From the NCBI RefSeq assembly GCF_029338315.1, contig NZ_CP119794.1, positions 682,001 to 746,000 on the forward strand: DNA of 64,000 nucleotides, read 5' to 3'. Within the stretch, counting starts at the first letter, position 1; the number at the start of each line of letters is the position of its first letter. Below, one piece after another: positions 48,807 to 56,424 of the stretch. Both the position numbers and the translations under genes were made by a program. The notes beneath the pieces were generated by a model. That model ran no database searches. It saw nothing but the letters and a program-made list of their open reading frames with translations, and was not told the DNA's origin. The DNA is from Haloarcula regularis (GTDB taxonomy: Archaea; Halobacteriota; Halobacteria; Halobacteriales; Haloarculaceae).

Positions 48807-49435
48807 CGCTCCCCGACGGGGTCGAGCACCACGAGTTCGACGGCGAGACGGGCATCGCGACCCGCGGGGAACCGGTCTACGGGGAACCGACCGACGGCCC
48901 CTGGCGGCGCTGGGACCCCCACCGCTCGAAACTGGGCGCGATGCTCGAACTCGGGATGGCGACCGGTCTCACGGGCGGCGAGACGGTCCTGTACCTGGGT
49001 GCGGCGGCGGGGACGACGGTCAGCCACGTCGCGGATTTCTGTGGCCCGACGTACGCCGTGGAGTTCGCCCCGCGGCCGATGCGGGACCTCCTTGCCGCGG
49101 CCGAGAGCCGACCGCGGCTCTTCCCGCTGCTGAAAGACGCCCGGAAACCCGAGACCTACGCCCACGTCGTCGAACCCGTCGACGTCGTGGTCCAGGACGT
49201 CGCCACCCGCGGCCAGGGACGCGTGGCGACACTCAACCGGCAGTTCCTCGGCGACGACGGGCGGTTGCTCGCGGCCATCAAGGCACGAAGCGAGGACGTG
49301 ACGGCCGACCCACGGGCGGTGTTCGACGACGTGCTCGCGGACATAGAGGCGGAATACGAGGTGCTGGAGACGAACGAACTCGACCCGTACCACGACGACC
49401 ACCTCGGCGTGGTGGCCACGCCTCGAGACCGGTAA
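48803..49435 (+). CDS. flpA: FlpA, fibrillarin-like rRNA/tRNA 2'-O-methyltransferase
   Basis: A 210-residue protein starting at GTG inside the stop overlap of nop5. The SAM-binding motif is [18 protein letters not shown] (about 63-80). Further fibrillarin marks are the [18 protein letters not shown] substrate-facing segment and [12 protein letters not shown] with the catalytic-type Asp. It is the catalytic subunit of the C/D-box RNP, acting on sites chosen by guide RNAs. Confidence 0.96.
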   Translation: MTLPDGVEHHEFDGETGIATRGEPVYGEPTDGPWRRWDPHRSKLGAMLELGMATGLTGGETVLYLGAAAGTTVSHVADFCGPTYAVEFAPRPMRDLLAAAESRPRLFPLLKDARKPETYAHVVEPVDVVVQDVATRGQGRVATLNRQFLGDDGRLLAAIKARSEDVTADPRAVFDDVLADIEAEYEVLETNELDPYHDDHLGVVATPRDR

Positions 49436-49484
49436 CCGCCGGGTGACGGAAGGCTTTAGCGCCTCGATTGCGATGCACGACTCG

Positions 49485-50564
49485 ATGGACGAGACGGGGT
49501 CTGCCGAGAACTTCACCCGGATGGGGACGCTCGGCATCGAGGAAGAGTTCTACGTGGTCGACGAGCACGGACGCCCGACGTCGGGGACCGACGAACTCGT
49601 CTACGGGGGCGACCCTCCGGACCTGCTCGCGGGGCGACTCGACCACGAACTGTTCAAGTGCGTCATCGAGACCCAGACGCCGCTCATCGAGGCCCCTGCG
49701 GACGCCCGCGAGGAGTTGCTGGGCGTCCGCGAGGCGCTGGTCGACCACGCCGAGGCCCACGGCTTCGGTATCGCCGCCGCCGGTCTGCACCCCGCCGCGA
49801 AGTGGCGCGAGCTCGAACACGCCGAGAAACCGCGCTACCGCGCCCAGCTCGACCGCATTCAGTACCCACAGCACCGGAACACGACGGCGGGCCTGCACGT
49901 CCACGTCGGCGTCGACGACCCCGACAAGGCCGTCTGGGTCGCCAACGAACTGCGCTGGCACGTCCCGCTGTTGCTTGCCGTCTCGGCGAACTCGCCGTTC
50001 TGGAACGGGTTCGACACGGGCCTGCAGTCGGCCCGCGCCAAGATCTTCGAGGGGCTTCCGAACACCGGGATGCCGACGGCCTTCGAGGACTACGCGGCCT
50101 TCGAGCGCTACGAGGAGCGGATGATCGCGACCGGGAGCATCGACGATCGGGGCGAGCTCTGGTTCGACGTGCGGCCCCACTCGGGCCACGGGACCGTCGA
50201 GGTCAGAGCACCCGACGCACAGGCCGACCCGGAGCGCGTCCTCGCGTTCGTCGAGTACGTCCACGCGCTCGTGACCGACTACGCCGCCCGCTACGAGGAC
50301 GGGGAGTCCGGGACCGAGATTCGACGCGAGTTCCTCGACGACAACAAGTGGCGTGCCCTCCGACACGGCCAGTCGGCGGCCCTGCTCAGACCAGACTGCT
50401 CGGAGACGGCGTCCGTGGCGACGCTGGTCGACGAGGAGTGTGACCGGCTCGGCGTCGACGGCCTCCGAACGATGATCGACCGGGAGAGCGGCGCGGCCAG
50501 ACAGCGACGGCTCCGCAGCGAGGGCATCCAGGCTGTCTGTGACGACGTCAGACTCGGCGGGTAG
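49485..50564 (+). CDS. gshA: GshA, glutamate-cysteine ligase (haloarchaeal type)
   Basis: The ATG at 49485 gives 359 residues ([25 protein letters not shown]); ATG at 49473 is possible. It belongs to the GCS2 group: [10 protein letters not shown] near the start, [19 protein letters not shown] in the middle and [21 protein letters not shown] near the ATP/Mg site. Haloarchaea use gamma-glutamylcysteine as their main thiol, made by this enzyme without a second glutathione synthetase step. It follows flpA by about 50 bases. Confidence 0.94.
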   Translation: MDETGSAENFTRMGTLGIEEEFYVVDEHGRPTSGTDELVYGGDPPDLLAGRLDHELFKCVIETQTPLIEAPADAREELLGVREALVDHAEAHGFGIAAAGLHPAAKWRELEHAEKPRYRAQLDRIQYPQHRNTTAGLHVHVGVDDPDKAVWVANELRWHVPLLLAVSANSPFWNGFDTGLQSARAKIFEGLPNTGMPTAFEDYAAFERYEERMIATGSIDDRGELWFDVRPHSGHGTVEVRAPDAQADPERVLAFVEYVHALVTDYAARYEDGESGTEIRREFLDDNKWRALRHGQSAALLRPDCSETASVATLVDEECDRLGVDGLRTMIDRESGAARQRRLRSEGIQAVCDDVRLGG

Positions 50565-50948
50565 CGCGAACGGGTCGCGAACCGGTCGGCGAGAATCGCG
50601 TGTCGGGCTTTGGGAGCCACCACGTTTCCCCACTCCGAGCAGCACCCGGAGCGTACCTGGCGTGCGGCCTGTGTCCCACCGGTGGACAGACCGGCCGGGC
50701 AGCGGACGAACGACCCCGAGCGCGGGTCGAATCGTCCGACGCACTCCCATACCACCTACAGTGAAGTAATACCCGAGGGACGGTTTCAGCGGCGATAGCA
50801 GGACGCCGATTTCGGGGCATTTATATACAATGCTCTCTGGAGAATACCGTTGTGCCCGTCGCCGGGAGCTGGTGGCGCGGTCCGGTCCTGACGACACGAG
50901 GCAAGGATTTTTATCTCGACAGAACTTCCGTCCTTACAGAGACAACGC
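50565..50948 (+). other. 384-base spacer before the winged-helix gene
   Basis: No gene is supported. Two promoter-like sites are visible: gcatttatataca at 50817-50829 and ggatttttatc at 50904-50914. The second is 35-45 bases before the ATG at 50949 and is the better candidate for that gene. The rest of the spacer is GC-rich with no repeat or RNA structure that I could see. Confidence 0.5.
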
Positions 50949-51455
50949 ATGTCCGACGACGACACAGACGAGGAACTTCGGGAGAGCGGCGACGTACGCG
51001 ACCGACTCGAACAGGAGGCCGACCGCGCGGTCGAGCAGTTCGACGAGGGCATCGTCGACCTGCTCTCGTGGGTGCTGGACACCGAGACGCGGGCGCGGAT
51101 CTACGTCCACCTGCGGCAGCATCCACAGAGCACGAGCGAGGAGGTCGCCGACGGCACGGGCCTGTACCCCAGCACGGTCAGGGAGGCGCTGGCCGAACTC
51201 CACGAGGAGGCGAAGGTGACACGGACCAAGCGAGAGAGCGACGGTGCGGGCAACAACCCGTACGAGTACAGCGCCATCGCACCCAGCGAGCTCGTCAACG
51301 CCATCGTCGGCGACGTCCAGACGGAACTGAACACCGTCTTCAACCTAGACGAGTACCTCGGCGGCGAACACGAGGAGATCGACTCGGGGAGCGAACCGGT
51401 CACCATCTCGGTCGAGGACGCCGACGAGGACGAGCGGGACGACGCCGAAGAGTGA
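50949..51455 (+). CDS. Winged-helix transcriptional regulator
   Basis: A 168-residue acidic protein. A coiled-coil-like N-terminus (DVRDRLEQEADRAVEQFDEGIVDLLSWVLD) precedes a winged helix (TETRARIYVHLRQHPQSTSEEVADGTGLYPSTVREALAELHEEAKVTRTKRESDG). A wing-adjacent NNPYEYSAIAPSELVNAIVGDVQTELN follows, then an acidic tail. The helix-turn-helix is of the ArsR/MarR-like haloarchaeal kind; no metal-binding motif is seen. Target and ligand are unknown. Confidence 0.85.
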   Translation: MSDDDTDEELRESGDVRDRLEQEADRAVEQFDEGIVDLLSWVLDTETRARIYVHLRQHPQSTSEEVADGTGLYPSTVREALAELHEEAKVTRTKRESDGAGNNPYEYSAIAPSELVNAIVGDVQTELNTVFNLDEYLGGEHEEIDSGSEPVTISVEDADEDERDDAEE

Positions 51456-51566
51456 GGACGGACCGTATCGATAGGCGGGCTCCGGTTCGCCCCGCACTCG
51501 TGGGACGCAGTGACGAAGATTGCGAAAGTCGACACCACTAAATCCGACCCCGCCATTCCCCGGTGT

Positions 51567-52112
51567 ATGGAAGTCGCGCTGGGCGGGACCTTCGACCCTA
51601 TCCACGACGGGCACCGCGCCCTCTTCGAGCGGGCGTTCGAACTGGGGAACGTGACAGTCGGCCTCACCAGCGACGACCTCGCCCCGAAGACGCGCCACGA
51701 CCAGCGCCACATCCGACCGTTCGACGAGCGCCGCGCCGAACTCGCCGACGAACTCGACGACCTCGCCGGGCGCCACGACCGGGCGTGGCAGATCCGCGAA
51801 CTCGACGAGCCGACCGGCATCGCCACCGAACCGCAGTTCGACGTCCTCGTCGTCTCGCCCGAGACGGAGACCGGCGGGAAGCGCATCAACGAGATACGCA
51901 CCGAACGCGGGCACGACCCGCTGGAGATCGAGGTCGTCGACCACGTGCTCGCCGACGACGGCGACATCATCTCCTCGACGCGCATCGTCAAGGGCGAGAT
52001 CGACCAGCACGGCAACGTCACCCCGAGCGAGAGGGGCGCGGGACGCCGTCGTAACTACCAGTCCGGCGCCTCGAGACCGGCGCTCTCGAGCAACCCCTTC
52101 CAGCGCTGCTGA
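51567..52112 (+). CDS. coaD: CoaD, phosphopantetheine adenylyltransferase (archaeal type)
   Basis: The ATG at 51567 gives MEVALGGTFDPIHDGHRALFERA with the nucleotidyltransferase motif GGTFDPIHDGH and the end motif ISSTRIVKGEID. It transfers AMP from ATP to 4'-phosphopantetheine, the fourth step of coenzyme A synthesis. As read, the frame goes to 52112 and overlaps the convergent TFB-like gene by 58 bases with a low-quality tail. A single missing G in the GGG at 52040-52042 would end the protein at TAA 52052-52054 (162 residues), just short of its neighbour; I think that is the true end. Confidence 0.92.
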   Translation: MEVALGGTFDPIHDGHRALFERAFELGNVTVGLTSDDLAPKTRHDQRHIRPFDERRAELADELDDLAGRHDRAWQIRELDEPTGIATEPQFDVLVVSPETETGGKRINEIRTERGHDPLEIEVVDHVLADDGDIISSTRIVKGEIDQHGNVTPSERGAGRRRNYQSGASRPALSSNPFQRC

Positions 52113-52363
52113 ATCGTCAACCGCGAGACGCCCGTCGCCTCGGCGACGGCGGACTGCGACCGCTCCTCGCTCGCCAACAACGCCCCCACGTAGACGCTCG
52201 CGGCCATCGTCGCCCGCTTCGAGCGGTCCTCGTCAGGAATCGTCGAAAGGAAGAGGTCCACCGCGTGCGACCGGGCCGCCGTCCCGAGGCCGAGGCTGTC
52301 CGCCGCCGTCTCGATATCCGAGAGCCACTCGTCGTGTTCCACCCGATCGCTCGCACGGTACAT
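52055..52363 (-). CDS. TFB/TFIIB-like protein with a single cyclin-type domain
   Basis: A 102-residue protein. WLSDIETAADSLGLGTAARSHAVDLFLSTIPDEDRSKRATMAASVYVGALLASEERSQSAVAEATGVSRLTIQQRWKGLLE corresponds to one cyclin repeat of transcription factor B, with AASVYVGAL and the helix-turn-helix AVAEATGVSRLTIQQRW. The usual zinc ribbon, B-finger and second cyclin repeat are absent. It might bind DNA or TBP and modulate promoters rather than act as a full TFB. It stands next to tRNA-Leu(UAG) on the opposite strand. Confidence 0.82.
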   Translation of the reverse strand: MYRASDRVEHDEWLSDIETAADSLGLGTAARSHAVDLFLSTIPDEDRSKRATMAASVYVGALLASEERSQSAVAEATGVSRLTIQQRWKGLLESAGLEAPDW

Positions 52364-52449
52364 GGGCAGGGGTTGGTCGCCGGGCCACCTAAACCTTCGT
52401 CGCCCGCAAGCGAAGGGTTCTTGCCTCCCTCGGGGAAACTGGCGGGTGC

Positions 52450-52533
52450 GCGCGGGTTGCCGAGCCAGGAAAAGGCGTAGCGCTTAGGACGCTATCCCGT
52501 AGGGGTCCGCCGGTTCAAATCCGGTCCCGCGCA
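52450..52533 (+). tRNA. tRNA-Leu(UAG)
   Basis: A 7-bp acceptor stem GCGCGGG/CCCGCGC and discriminator A. The anticodon stem TAGCG/CGCTA has the loop CTTAGGA, so the anticodon is UAG (Leu, CUA). It has a long type II extra arm (TCCCGTAGGGGTC) and the T-arm CCGGTTCAAATCCGG. Length 84 bases; no encoded CCA and no intron. Confidence 0.95.
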
Positions 52534-52541
52534 TCCCGTCT

Positions 52542-52746
52542 CGAACGGACGTGAGAGACGTGTCTGCGCCAGCGGATTTGAACCCTGCAAGGAACGCGCA
52601 GCGAACGGACGTGAGCGAGCATTTCTTGCTCCGGTTCAAAACCGGTCCCGCACACCGCTTCGCGAACAACTTTTGTGGCCGACGGAGATGAACTCTGGAA
52701 GACGAGCGAAGCGAGTCTTCGCCCGGTTCGAATCCGGTCCCGCGAC
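52542..52746 (+). repeat. Tandem partial copies of the tRNA-Leu(UAG) 3' end with hairpins
   Basis: The last 24 bases of the tRNA (52510-52533) recur with few changes at 52631-52654 and 52723-52746. Each copy is preceded by a stretch resembling a T-arm in inverted orientation (gatttgaaccctg at 52575-52587; gatgaactctgg at 52687-52698) and a hairpin (GAAGAC 52698-52703 with GTCTTC 52715-52720 in the last). CGAACGGACGTGAG also occurs twice (52542-52555 and 52602-52615). No integrase or other mobile gene lies between the copies. Confidence 0.7.
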
Positions 52747-52750
52747 CTAC

Positions 52751-52975
52751 CTAGCGATGCGTGAACAGGATCACCGAGTCGTCGTGGATGCCTGTACAGA
52801 GGTCCATCTCGAAGTCCATCTCTAAGGACGTCAGGTCCCGCTTGCAGACCACCATGTCGTCGAACGGCTTCTCGCAGGCCGGGCAGGCGACGGCCGTGGT
52901 GTTCTGGTAGGACTTGATGGCCTCGTTGTCCTCGCGGGGCGTCAGCGAGGAGACGAGTTCTTCGAAGTCGTCCAT
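52751..52975 (-). CDS. 74-residue small protein with a CPAC motif
   Basis: The ATG at 52975 gives MDDFEELVSSLTPREDNEAIKSYQNTTAVACPACEKPFDD and then MVVCKRDLTSLEMDFEMDLCTGIHDDSVILFTH. Cysteines in ACPAC, VVCK and DLCTG could form a small zinc site. A longer frame starting at 53008 reaches over the promoter and is not preferred. Proteins of this look are widespread in haloarchaea, and I do not know a function. Confidence 0.72.
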   Translation of the reverse strand: MDDFEELVSSLTPREDNEAIKSYQNTTAVACPACEKPFDDMVVCKRDLTSLEMDFEMDLCTGIHDDSVILFTHR

Positions 52976-53060
52976 AGTAGAGCGGCGAGGGGCGTGCGTA
53001 TAAAACATACGCCGGCCCGCACCGACGCGTTCAAGTCCGGTTGCAGTAACTCACGACCAC

Positions 53061-54092
53061 ATGCGCCGAGCCCCCGACGGAATCAGGTTCGTCCTCGTCG
53101 CCGGAACGACGGAGACGGCCCAGCGAGACGGAATCAGCGCCGCAGGTGCCGACCCGGACCTGATGGCGACGACGCCCGCGGCGGACGCGGAACTGGTCAC
53201 CTACGGGCGACCGGTCAGGACCGACACGGTGCCGGTCAGCCCCAGTGGGTGCCCGACGCCGGCGCTGGTCACAAGGGCGGTGCGGGAAGTGCTCGGCTTC
53301 GACCTGGCCGTCGTGGACGGGGGGCTGGCCGAACGGACCGGCGCGCCGACGGTCACGGTGGGGGCGCGGCCCGGGAAGGACATCGCCGAGCAGGACCCGG
53401 TGCCGTCGGCCTACGGAGCCTTCGAGGCGGCCCGACAGTTCGGTCGCCGGCTCCCGGCGGACGAGTTGTGGCTCGCGGAGTCGGTTCCCGGGGGCACGAC
53501 CACCGCACTGGGGGTGTTGCGGGCACTCGGCGAGACGTCGATGGTGTCGTCGTCGCTGCCGGAGAACCCGGTCGAACAGAAGGAAGCCGTCGTCGCCGAG
53601 GGGCTCGCGGCGAGTTCCATGGAGACCGGGGACGCGGCTGGCGAGCCAAAACGGGCGCTGCGGCGGATGGGCGACCCGGTGCTGGCGACGCTCGCGGGCC
53701 TGACGGCAGGGGCCGTCGAGACGGACACCGCGGTGACGCTGGCCGGGGGGAGCCAGCAACTCGCCGTCGCGGCGCTTGTCCGACACGGAGGCTACGAGGG
53801 GCGACTCGGCCTGGCGACGACGAGTTACGTCGCCGAGGACGGGACGGCCACGCTCCGAGCGGACGCCGAGACGCTGTCGCTGGACCTGACAGTGACCGAC
53901 CCAGGGTTCGAGGCGGCCGACCACGTGGCCATGGAGCGGTTCGTCGCCGGCGAGGCCAAAGAGGGGGTCGGGATGGGCGGGGCGCTGGCGCTGGCCGACC
54001 GGGCCGGGGTTCCCCTGGAAGCCGTCCGCGAGCGGTTCGCGGCGGTGTACGACGACCTGGTGGGAGCACCACCCGCCGGCGGAGACAGCTGA
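53061..54092 (+). CDS. cobT: CobT-like nicotinate-nucleotide-dimethylbenzimidazole phosphoribosyltransferase
   Basis: A 343-residue archaeal CobT-family protein starting [21 protein letters not shown]. Conserved stretches are [47 protein letters not shown] and [20 protein letters not shown], plus [16 protein letters not shown] near the end. It makes the alpha-ribazole phosphate that forms the lower ligand of cobalamin. It is a single gene with no other cobalamin gene nearby. Confidence 0.9.
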   Translation: MRRAPDGIRFVLVAGTTETAQRDGISAAGADPDLMATTPAADAELVTYGRPVRTDTVPVSPSGCPTPALVTRAVREVLGFDLAVVDGGLAERTGAPTVTVGARPGKDIAEQDPVPSAYGAFEAARQFGRRLPADELWLAESVPGGTTTALGVLRALGETSMVSSSLPENPVEQKEAVVAEGLAASSMETGDAAGEPKRALRRMGDPVLATLAGLTAGAVETDTAVTLAGGSQQLAVAALVRHGGYEGRLGLATTSYVAEDGTATLRADAETLSLDLTVTDPGFEAADHVAMERFVAGEAKEGVGMGGALALADRAGVPLEAVRERFAAVYDDLVGAPPAGGDS

Positions 54093-54225
54093 GGAGAGGG
54101 AGCGGCCTGCGTCGTCCGGGGTCCAATAGTATCAGATATAGTATGAAAGAGTGGCCGGGACCAGCGTCTGCCGGACGGCAGACTACCCGCAACCTTTTTT
54201 CCTCTTAAGCGAGGCGATAGGTACA

Positions 54226-55038
54226 ATGACCGAGTTGCGCGACCTGCTCGACGGCGTGGTCGCAGACGTCGACGCGGTGTTCCTGTTCTCGCCGAACGCC
54301 TCGTACGCCGAGCAGTTCGGGGAGCTCGACGACGTCGACGTGGTGGTCGTGGCGCCGGACAACACCGTCGACGCTGATCCGTTCGTCGAGCTCCCGCTGG
54401 AGTTTACGGACATCGAGGGGCGGGTTCGCTTTGGCATCGAAGGAGCACTCGAGCAGGGCGTGGTCGACGAGGGGGCGGAGGTAGTCTGCGTGGCAGACAT
54501 GCTCGGCGGCACGGCAAACACCGTTGTACGCGTCGAGACCAGCGACTTCTCCCCGTCGGGCGTCTACGACCTGTTCGTGAACTCGCGAGCGGAGCCGGGC
54601 GTCGTCCGCGATGTCTTCGAGGTCGCGGTCGAGCTGGGCAAGAAAGGACAGAAGGGCAAGCCCGTCGGCGCGCTGTTCGTCGTCGGCGACGCCGGCAAGG
54701 TGATGAACAAGTCCCGGCCGCTGTCGTACAACCCCTTCGAGAAGTCCCACGTCCACGTCGGGGACCCCATCGTGAACGTGATGCTCAAGGAGTTCTCGCG
54801 ACTCGACGGGGCCTTCGTCATCTCCGACGCCGGGAAGATCGTCTCGGCGTACCGGTACCTCGAACCCTCCGCTGAGGGCGTCGACATCCCGAAGGGGCTC
54901 GGTGCACGCCACATGGCCGGCGGGGCCATCACCCGCGACACCAACGCGATCGCGATAGTGCTCTCCGAGAGCGACGGGCTGGTCCGAGCGTTCAAAGGCG
55001 GGGAGCTCATCCTCGAAGTCGACCCAGAGGAGTACTGA
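54226..55038 (+). CDS. dacZ: DacZ, diadenylate cyclase
   Basis: The ATG at 54226 gives 270 residues. The C-terminal half is a DisA_N (DAC) domain with DGA at 194-196 (RLDGAFVI) and RHM at 228-230 (GARHMAGGAITRDTNAIAIVLSESDG), the ATP-binding signatures. The first half is an alpha/beta domain resembling a pyruvate-kinase-like lobe (VVCVADMLGGTANTV), as in other euryarchaeal DacZ. It condenses two ATP to c-di-AMP. In Haloferax the level of this messenger is critical and tied to osmotic balance. A TATA-like cttaag lies about 25 bases before the ATG; the MscS gene follows after two bases. Confidence 0.95.
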   Translation: MTELRDLLDGVVADVDAVFLFSPNASYAEQFGELDDVDVVVVAPDNTVDADPFVELPLEFTDIEGRVRFGIEGALEQGVVDEGAEVVCVADMLGGTANTVVRVETSDFSPSGVYDLFVNSRAEPGVVRDVFEVAVELGKKGQKGKPVGALFVVGDAGKVMNKSRPLSYNPFEKSHVHVGDPIVNVMLKEFSRLDGAFVISDAGKIVSAYRYLEPSAEGVDIPKGLGARHMAGGAITRDTNAIAIVLSESDGLVRAFKGGELILEVDPEEY

Positions 55039-55040
55039 CG

Positions 55041-55835
55041 ATGCAGTTCGGAATCGACTGGCCGGAACTCGTCCGGACCGTGTTCTCGCCGGAGGGCGCG
55101 TTCGTCCTGTCGCTGGCCGTCCTGGTCGTCGGCGCCATCTTCGGGTACTTCGTCTGGCGCTCGCTCCGGCAGTTCATGCGAGAACTTGGAGTCCCCGAGG
55201 CCGTCGAAGGGACACCCTTCGAGCGGACGGCCCGCAGTCTCGGCACGTCGACGGTCGGCATTGTCTCGAACCTCGCGGCGCTGTTCGTCTACATCACCGC
55301 CATCACCGTCGCGCTGAACATCGCCCAGCTCGTCGACCCCGAAGCGTACTGGACGCGGTTTACCGCCTTCCTGCCCGACCTCTTCATCGCCGCTTTCGCC
55401 CTCATCATCGGCCTCATCGCCGGCGACAAGGCCAGACTCATCGTCTCGGAGCGCCTGCGGAGCGTGAAACTGCCGGAAGCGACGGTGGTGCCGGAACTGG
55501 TCAAGTACAGCATCTTCTACCTGGCCGTCCTCATCGCGCTGGGCCAGCTGGGCGTGGACACGCTGGCGCTGCTCATCCTGCTTGCAGCCTACGCGTTCGG
55601 CCTCGTCTTCCTCGTGGGACTGGCGCTCCGGGACGTCCTCACGGCCAGTGCCGCGGGCGTCTACGTCCTGCTGACCGAACCCTACAGTATCGGCGACGAG
55701 ATCGTCATCGGGGACCGGCAGGGAATCGTCCAGGAGATCGACATGTTCGTGACCCACGTCGAGAGCGACGGCCGCGAACACGTCATCCCCAACCAGAAGG
55801 TGTTCCGTGAAGGCGTCGTCCGGATACGCGACTAG
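55041..55835 (+). CDS. MscS-family small-conductance mechanosensitive channel
   Basis: A 264-residue protein with about five membrane spans (AFVLSLAVLVVGAIFGYFVW, IVSNLAALFVYITAITVAL, LPDLFIAAFALIIGLIAGD, YSIFYLAVLIALGQLG, LLILLAAYAFGLVFLVGLALRD). The beta domain of MscS follows (EPYSIGDEIVIGDRQGIVQEIDMFVTHVESDGREHVIPNQKVF). It would release ions under hypo-osmotic shock. It begins two bases after dacZ, and its stop overlaps the convergent acyltransferase by four bases. Confidence 0.92.
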   Translation: MQFGIDWPELVRTVFSPEGAFVLSLAVLVVGAIFGYFVWRSLRQFMRELGVPEAVEGTPFERTARSLGTSTVGIVSNLAALFVYITAITVALNIAQLVDPEAYWTRFTAFLPDLFIAAFALIIGLIAGDKARLIVSERLRSVKLPEATVVPELVKYSIFYLAVLIALGQLGVDTLALLILLAAYAFGLVFLVGLALRDVLTASAAGVYVLLTEPYSIGDEIVIGDRQGIVQEIDMFVTHVESDGREHVIPNQKVFREGVVRIRD

Positions 55836-56386
55836 GCGTCGCTGTCTGTCTCTCCGACCGGTGCCGCCGGCACGCCGGCGACGGTCGTCTCCGGGGGCAC
55901 GTCCTCGACCACGAGCGAGTTGGCCGCGACCTGTGCGCCCGCGCCGATGTCGACGCCGGGGAGGACGACAGCGCCCGCGCCAATCATCGCCCGCTCGCCG
56001 ATTCTGACCGCGCCGGTCCGGTACTCCGACTGGAGGAACTCGTGGCACAGCACCGTCGCGTCGTAGCCGATGATGGCGTGGTCCTCGACGGTGATGAGGT
56101 CGGGCCAGAAGACGTCCGGCGTCGACTCTAAGCCCCACGCGACGCCGTCGCCGACGGTCATCCCCAGCCGGCGCAGGAGGACGTTCTTCAGTCGCATGCT
56201 GGGAAGGATTCGACAGAGGAAGATGACGGCGTAGTTGACCATCACGCGAACCGGGTGGCGCGCGTCGGTCCAGTGGTACAGCGAGTTCAGCGGCCCGGTC
56301 GTGGGGTGGCGGGTGAGTCTGTCGTGGCGCCGCTCCCCGTCGGTCGAGGCCGTCCCGTCGTCGTCGGTACCGTCGCGGGCTGTCAC
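55832..56386 (-). CDS. Hexapeptide-repeat acyltransferase
   Basis: GTG at 56386 gives 184 residues. A short basic membrane-edge segment (VRVMVNYAVIFLCRILPSMRLKNVLLRRLGMTVGDGV) leads into left-handed beta-helix repeats (DLITVEDHAIIGYDATVLCHEF, TGAVRIGERAMIGAGAVVLPGVDIGAGAQVAANSLVVEDVPPETTVAGVPA). The GVPA end is standard for O-acetyltransferases. The acceptor is unknown, perhaps a cell-surface sugar. It lies downstream of trkH, on the same strand. Confidence 0.88.
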   Translation of the reverse strand: MTARDGTDDDGTASTDGERRHDRLTRHPTTGPLNSLYHWTDARHPVRVMVNYAVIFLCRILPSMRLKNVLLRRLGMTVGDGVAWGLESTPDVFWPDLITVEDHAIIGYDATVLCHEFLQSEYRTGAVRIGERAMIGAGAVVLPGVDIGAGAQVAANSLVVEDVPPETTVAGVPAAPVGETDSDA

Positions 56387-56424
56387 GGCAGTCTGTAGGA
56401 CGGTCCCCTCTTGAACTCCCCGCC

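Noticed and set aside
50830..51219. An open frame right after a TATA-like site at 50817
   Set aside because: It runs into the winged-helix gene in a different frame and its product is serine/arginine-rich without a domain.
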